Below are positions 30,569 through 33,707 of a stretch of DNA of 33,707 nt, piece after piece; the first letter of the stretch is position 1, and each line of letters begins with the position of its first letter. The position numbers were made by a program, and so were the translations under genes. The notes beneath the pieces were generated by a model. That model was not told the DNA's origin, made no database searches, and was given only the letters and a program-made list of their open reading frames with translations. The DNA comes from Candidatus Thiomargarita nelsonii (GTDB taxonomy: Bacteria; Pseudomonadota; Gammaproteobacteria; Beggiatoales; Beggiatoaceae): NCBI GenBank assembly GCA_000785145.2, contig JSZA02000072.1:1-33707 (forward strand), read 5' to 3'.

Positions 30569-33168
30569 ATATAAGCCGTTTATTATTTATTATTTTCTGG
30601 CTATTTCTGATAATTATCAGAACGACAGAAGCTTGTGCTCCACGTTTTGATACTTCCTACCTTATTTGGGGAAATGAGTTTGGCGTATTTAATATGCCTA
30701 GTGCCCATTTCTATCATGAACTAGAAACTTTAGGGTATAAAAGCTCTGAACAAAATAGTTTGGATGATTTGCCAAATGTTCTAAAACTTAATCTCTCTCA
30801 ATCTCGTTATAGATTAGAGGGTTTGCCAACAACTTTGAAAAATATCCTAAATGATCGGGAATTGGAAACAATGTCTGTGGTGGATGCTCGTGATCTTTAT
30901 TTTGCTCTGCGTGAAAAAGGCAGTGACAAAGAGATTGCTATTGTAAAACAATATTTAGCTTTACAAAAAAACATCCAAAAACTCAAAGAACTCAATTTGA
31001 CCTATCTCACTTCCGATGTAGAAGCGAAGGCAAAATTTAATAAGCTAGTCCAAACATCTATTGAGATTCTTGAAATACCTAAAGAATTCAAACAATACCT
31101 GACTGGCGTTATCTACTATCAATTGGGTGATTTGAAACTGGCTCAACAACACTGGAAATCACTTCTCAATTTGCCAGTAGCAGAACGTAAGTATAAAACC
31201 GCATGGGCTAGTTACATGTTGGCTAAAGTACTTTTGTCTGATGAGGGTAAAATATCAAAAAGTCTGATTTCAAAGGGTTGTGAATTCAGATGTGAATTAG
31301 AAAATACCGCCATAGCAGATATTCGCGATCTGTATGTTTCCTTACGTGAAAAAGGTAGTGATGATGAAACGGCCTTTGATATTACAGCGCAATACTTAGC
31401 TTTACGAAAAATTGTGCAAGAAGTCAACTCTGTTGCTGGAACAAATGCAATGGAAAAAATTACCCAAGTATATAGTGGCCTTTTAGATAAAATTCCACAA
31501 GAGTTCAAACAGTATATGATAGGTGCTATCCACTATCGGTTAGGTGATTTTGAACGCGCCCAACAACAGTGGAAATTGCTTTTAAAATTGCCGGCAGCGG
31601 AGCGTAAGTATCGGAGTACATGGGCCAGTTATATGTTGGGCATCTCGTTATCAATTAAGTACTTTCATGAAACACCACGATATGCAAACGAAGGCTTTGT
31701 GGATACCCTTAATTTGGCTGGAGACTCCTATGGTCAAGTAGGAAAAATTTATTATCAACAGGGTGATTATATCAATGCTATACACAACTATGTTGAGTAT
31801 GCAAAATATTCTGAATATGGTCACTCATCATTACGCATTGTCTGTGAAGCAATATTTAGAAATAATACGGTTGATGAAGCACTTGTACACGATCCTTTAA
31901 GCCGTCGTGTTTTAACAGCTTATGTCCTTGCTAATCTTAGTCAGACAGAACTCGTAGAGTTATGGCTTAAAAATATTCAAGTTATCAGTCCTGAAACTTT
32001 ATCTAATTATGAAGCAGGACGTTTGGCTTGGATTGCTTATAATTTGGGGGATATGAAACAAGCCCAGGCATGGGTTGCTATTGATCAATCTAATGATCCT
32101 TATGCACGTTGGGTTCATACTAAACTACTTTTACGTGCAGGGAATGTCGAAAAATCTATCAGAATACTTCAAGAGCTTAAAAATGCTTTTCCAAAACAAA
32201 AAAATAAATCTTGGTATGTAGGTTATACATGGAGTTCTCTGTACAACGGAAGTTGTCTACCCCATAATAACATTCATGGTGAACTTGGTGTATTGTTGCT
32301 TGCACGAAAAAAATATGTTGAGGCAATGGATTTATTTTTGCGTGGTGGATATTGGTATGATGCGGCTTATGTTGCTGAGCAAGTACTTACGACTGCGGAA
32401 TTAGAAAACTATGTACGCCACAATTACCCACAATGGTTAGTTGAACAAGTGAATGAACCATCAGAATGGATGGATATGGATGTTAAAGAAGCGATGCAAA
32501 CTTATGGTGAACGTCTTCGTTACCTTTTAGCCAGACGATTGCTACGAGAAGAGCAATGGGATAAAGCTCTTCAATATATTGACTATATCCCATTAGAACT
32601 CAAGGAAACCATGCCAACTTATGTAAACCAAATGAAGGGGGGAAGAGACTCCACTTTGTCATACCGTCAACGAGCCGAATATCTCTACGCAGCAGCACAG
32701 ACACTACGTTCTCAGGGTATTGAATTGTTAGGAACAGAGATCGGCCCAGACTGGGCAGTTGTAGAGGGAAGTTTTGAGTTAACTAGCACAAAACTAGACC
32801 GATTAGCTAATAGCAATACTGCTTATTCTCATGTTCCAATACCCTTTCGTCGCCTAATTTTAGCGAGCAACGATGAAAAAAGGCGTACTACTCGCCACGA
32901 AGTCCAAATTGATTATAGATTTCACTATCGTTATCAGGCAGCCAAACTTTTTTGGGAGGCCTCAGAATTATTGCCAAACAATGATATACTAACTGCCAAG
33001 TCGCTTTATTATGGTGGAAAAGTAACAATAGAGTCTCCTATATATGATGCGAGACACGCAGACAGGTTCTACAAGGCATTGGTTAATCGTTGTCGCAAAT
33101 TGGCGATTGGTCAAGCAGCCGATCAACTGCGTTGGTTTCCACCTGAACCTTCTGAATGGCGTAAATAG
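30565..33168 (+). CDS. Large exported TPR-like protein coupled to DUF3142
   Basis: I do not recognise a named family. The 867-residue product has a signal peptide (about 1-23, ending TTEA before CAPRF, possibly a lipoprotein-like Cys). It is otherwise helical with TPR-like repeats such as YYQLGDLKLAQQHWKSLLNL, YYQQGDYINAIHNYVEYAKY and AYNLGDMKQAQAWVAIDQS. Residues 107-220 and 251-359 are an internal duplication (D.RDLY..LREKGSD to AERKY..TWASYML). The DUF3142-TPR pairing is, to my recollection, recurrent in proteobacteria, which suggests they work together at the cell envelope. Confidence 0.78.
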   Translation: MNISRLLFIIFWLFLIIIRTTEACAPRFDTSYLIWGNEFGVFNMPSAHFYHELETLGYKSSEQNSLDDLPNVLKLNLSQSRYRLEGLPTTLKNILNDRELETMSVVDARDLYFALREKGSDKEIAIVKQYLALQKNIQKLKELNLTYLTSDVEAKAKFNKLVQTSIEILEIPKEFKQYLTGVIYYQLGDLKLAQQHWKSLLNLPVAERKYKTAWASYMLAKVLLSDEGKISKSLISKGCEFRCELENTAIADIRDLYVSLREKGSDDETAFDITAQYLALRKIVQEVNSVAGTNAMEKITQVYSGLLDKIPQEFKQYMIGAIHYRLGDFERAQQQWKLLLKLPAAERKYRSTWASYMLGISLSIKYFHETPRYANEGFVDTLNLAGDSYGQVGKIYYQQGDYINAIHNYVEYAKYSEYGHSSLRIVCEAIFRNNTVDEALVHDPLSRRVLTAYVLANLSQTELVELWLKNIQVISPETLSNYEAGRLAWIAYNLGDMKQAQAWVAIDQSNDPYARWVHTKLLLRAGNVEKSIRILQELKNAFPKQKNKSWYVGYTWSSLYNGSCLPHNNIHGELGVLLLARKKYVEAMDLFLRGGYWYDAAYVAEQVLTTAELENYVRHNYPQWLVEQVNEPSEWMDMDVKEAMQTYGERLRYLLARRLLREEQWDKALQYIDYIPLELKETMPTYVNQMKGGRDSTLSYRQRAEYLYAAAQTLRSQGIELLGTEIGPDWAVVEGSFELTSTKLDRLANSNTAYSHVPIPFRRLILASNDEKRRTTRHEVQIDYRFHYRYQAAKLFWEASELLPNNDILTAKSLYYGGKVTIESPIYDARHADRFYKALVNRCRKLAIGQAADQLRWFPPEPSEWRK

Positions 33169-33181
33169 TCGACTTGTATTT

Positions 33182-33205
33182 AGGAGTCCAAAATTTATTT
33201 TGGAC
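33182..33205. repeat. Dispersed palindromic repeat (ccaaaat variant)
   Basis: A variant copy at the exact point where the following ATPase-like frame begins, consistent with a repeat-associated deletion or insertion there. Confidence 0.8.
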
Positions 33206-33207
33206 TT

Positions 33208-33707
33208 GATTTAGCACTTACAGCAGTGACCAAACTAAATGTTGGACAAGAAAGCATGATTGATTTTGATGAGCTTGAGATTGAAACCAATCGTTTTATG
33301 CTAAAGCTGTCTAGGCAACCAAAGACAAGGCTCAACATGAGCAGGAACGTCGGAAATGGCAAGCAAACCAAGACGCTGAGCATGGCTCAATATGAAGATG
33401 AGAAAATTTCTCAAATGCTCAATCAGGAAATTATCAAGGTTTCTCAATCATCTATTTTTTTTCCAACCTTTAGACGTATCGAAGGCACCGATAAGCCGCT
33501 CAAAAAAGAAATGGGGGAATTATATGAGGCGTTTCTACAAGAAAAAATATATCACGGACTTGAGAATGCTTTTAGTGACTTATCGAACTATCTCTCGGTG
33601 GAGACACACCAGTTTGTGACTTCCATTTCTACAGACGATATTACTCGGCTACTGACTAAACAATATGCCGATATTTCAGAACGCATCAACCAATTACAAA
33701 ATGAACT
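33208..33707 (+). pseudogene. 5'-truncated AAA/ABC-type ATPase fragment, runs off the edge
   Basis: The frame is open from a stop at 33181-33183 to the window edge. Its first ATG is at 33256 and a GTG lies at 33226. The product (LALTAVTKLNVGQESMIDFD, SIFFPTFRRIEG, LSVETHQFVTSIS) resembles the middle of AAA-family ATPases, where FPTFRRIE follows the N-terminal Walker A half. Here the Walker A region is missing and replaced by a palindromic repeat. The remainder, including any Walker B, is outside the window. Family assignment is tentative. Confidence 0.5.

Noticed and set aside
33195..33383. 62-codon minus-strand frame
   Set aside because: Opposite the ATPase-like open frame; low-complexity Ser/Leu/Val composition typical of antisense.

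Overview
The window looks like a chromosomal segment of a gammaproteobacterium, most likely a large sulfur bacterium of the Beggiatoaceae (Beggiatoa/Thioploca/Thiomargarita type). This is an inference from three things: a twitching-motility Pil-Chp chemosensory cluster, a GshA of the acidophile/sulfur-oxidiser type, and an AT-rich genome whose intergenic gaps are packed with short palindromic repeats. There is no rRNA, CRISPR array, phage module or recognisable transposase.

Layout. 1-492 is the edge of an SPFH (stomatin/QmcA-like) gene on the minus strand, divergent from a TtcA-like tRNA thiolase (499-1224). A decayed PstS-like gene (1371-2184) meets a minus-strand gshA-nudF pair (4202-2317) across a bed of hairpin repeats. 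Positions 4260-5787 hold a first IscB locus, with an omega/HEARO-like RNA region and an iscB split by a 26-bp fold-back insertion. The Pil-Chp cluster runs from 5842 to 16711: two tandem pilG copies, pilI, an inserted second IscB element (7302-8830, with matching hairpin ends), pilJ, a chpA broken into three ORFs, and chpC. It is followed by a 4Fe-4S/GltD-like flavoprotein, a ferritin-like protein and uracil-DNA glycosylase (16715-19722).

A ten-unit, 52-bp tandem array (19730-20266) precedes a minus-strand unit transcribed right to left from a strong sigma70-like promoter: tRNA-Ala(GGC), tRNA-Glu(TTC), a carboxylesterase and galU. Then come an outer-membrane-barrel candidate, a 150-bp MITE-like element, a secreted CAP-domain protein, an orphan complex-I subunit-1/NuoH-like membrane protein, a DUF433/DUF5615 toxin-antitoxin pair, a rhodanese, and an nfeD-SPFH pair on the minus strand. 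The SPFH gene is a close paralogue of the one at position 1. The right end holds a DUF3142 protein overlapping a large TPR-like exported protein, and a 5'-truncated ATPase fragment running off the edge.

The two most notable themes are the pair of IscB/omega-RNA loci within 4.6 kb, both carrying signs of decay or repurposing, and the way short palindromic repeats invade gene ends. Repeats supply false N-terminal extensions, C-terminal tails and stop codons, and appear to have split chpA.
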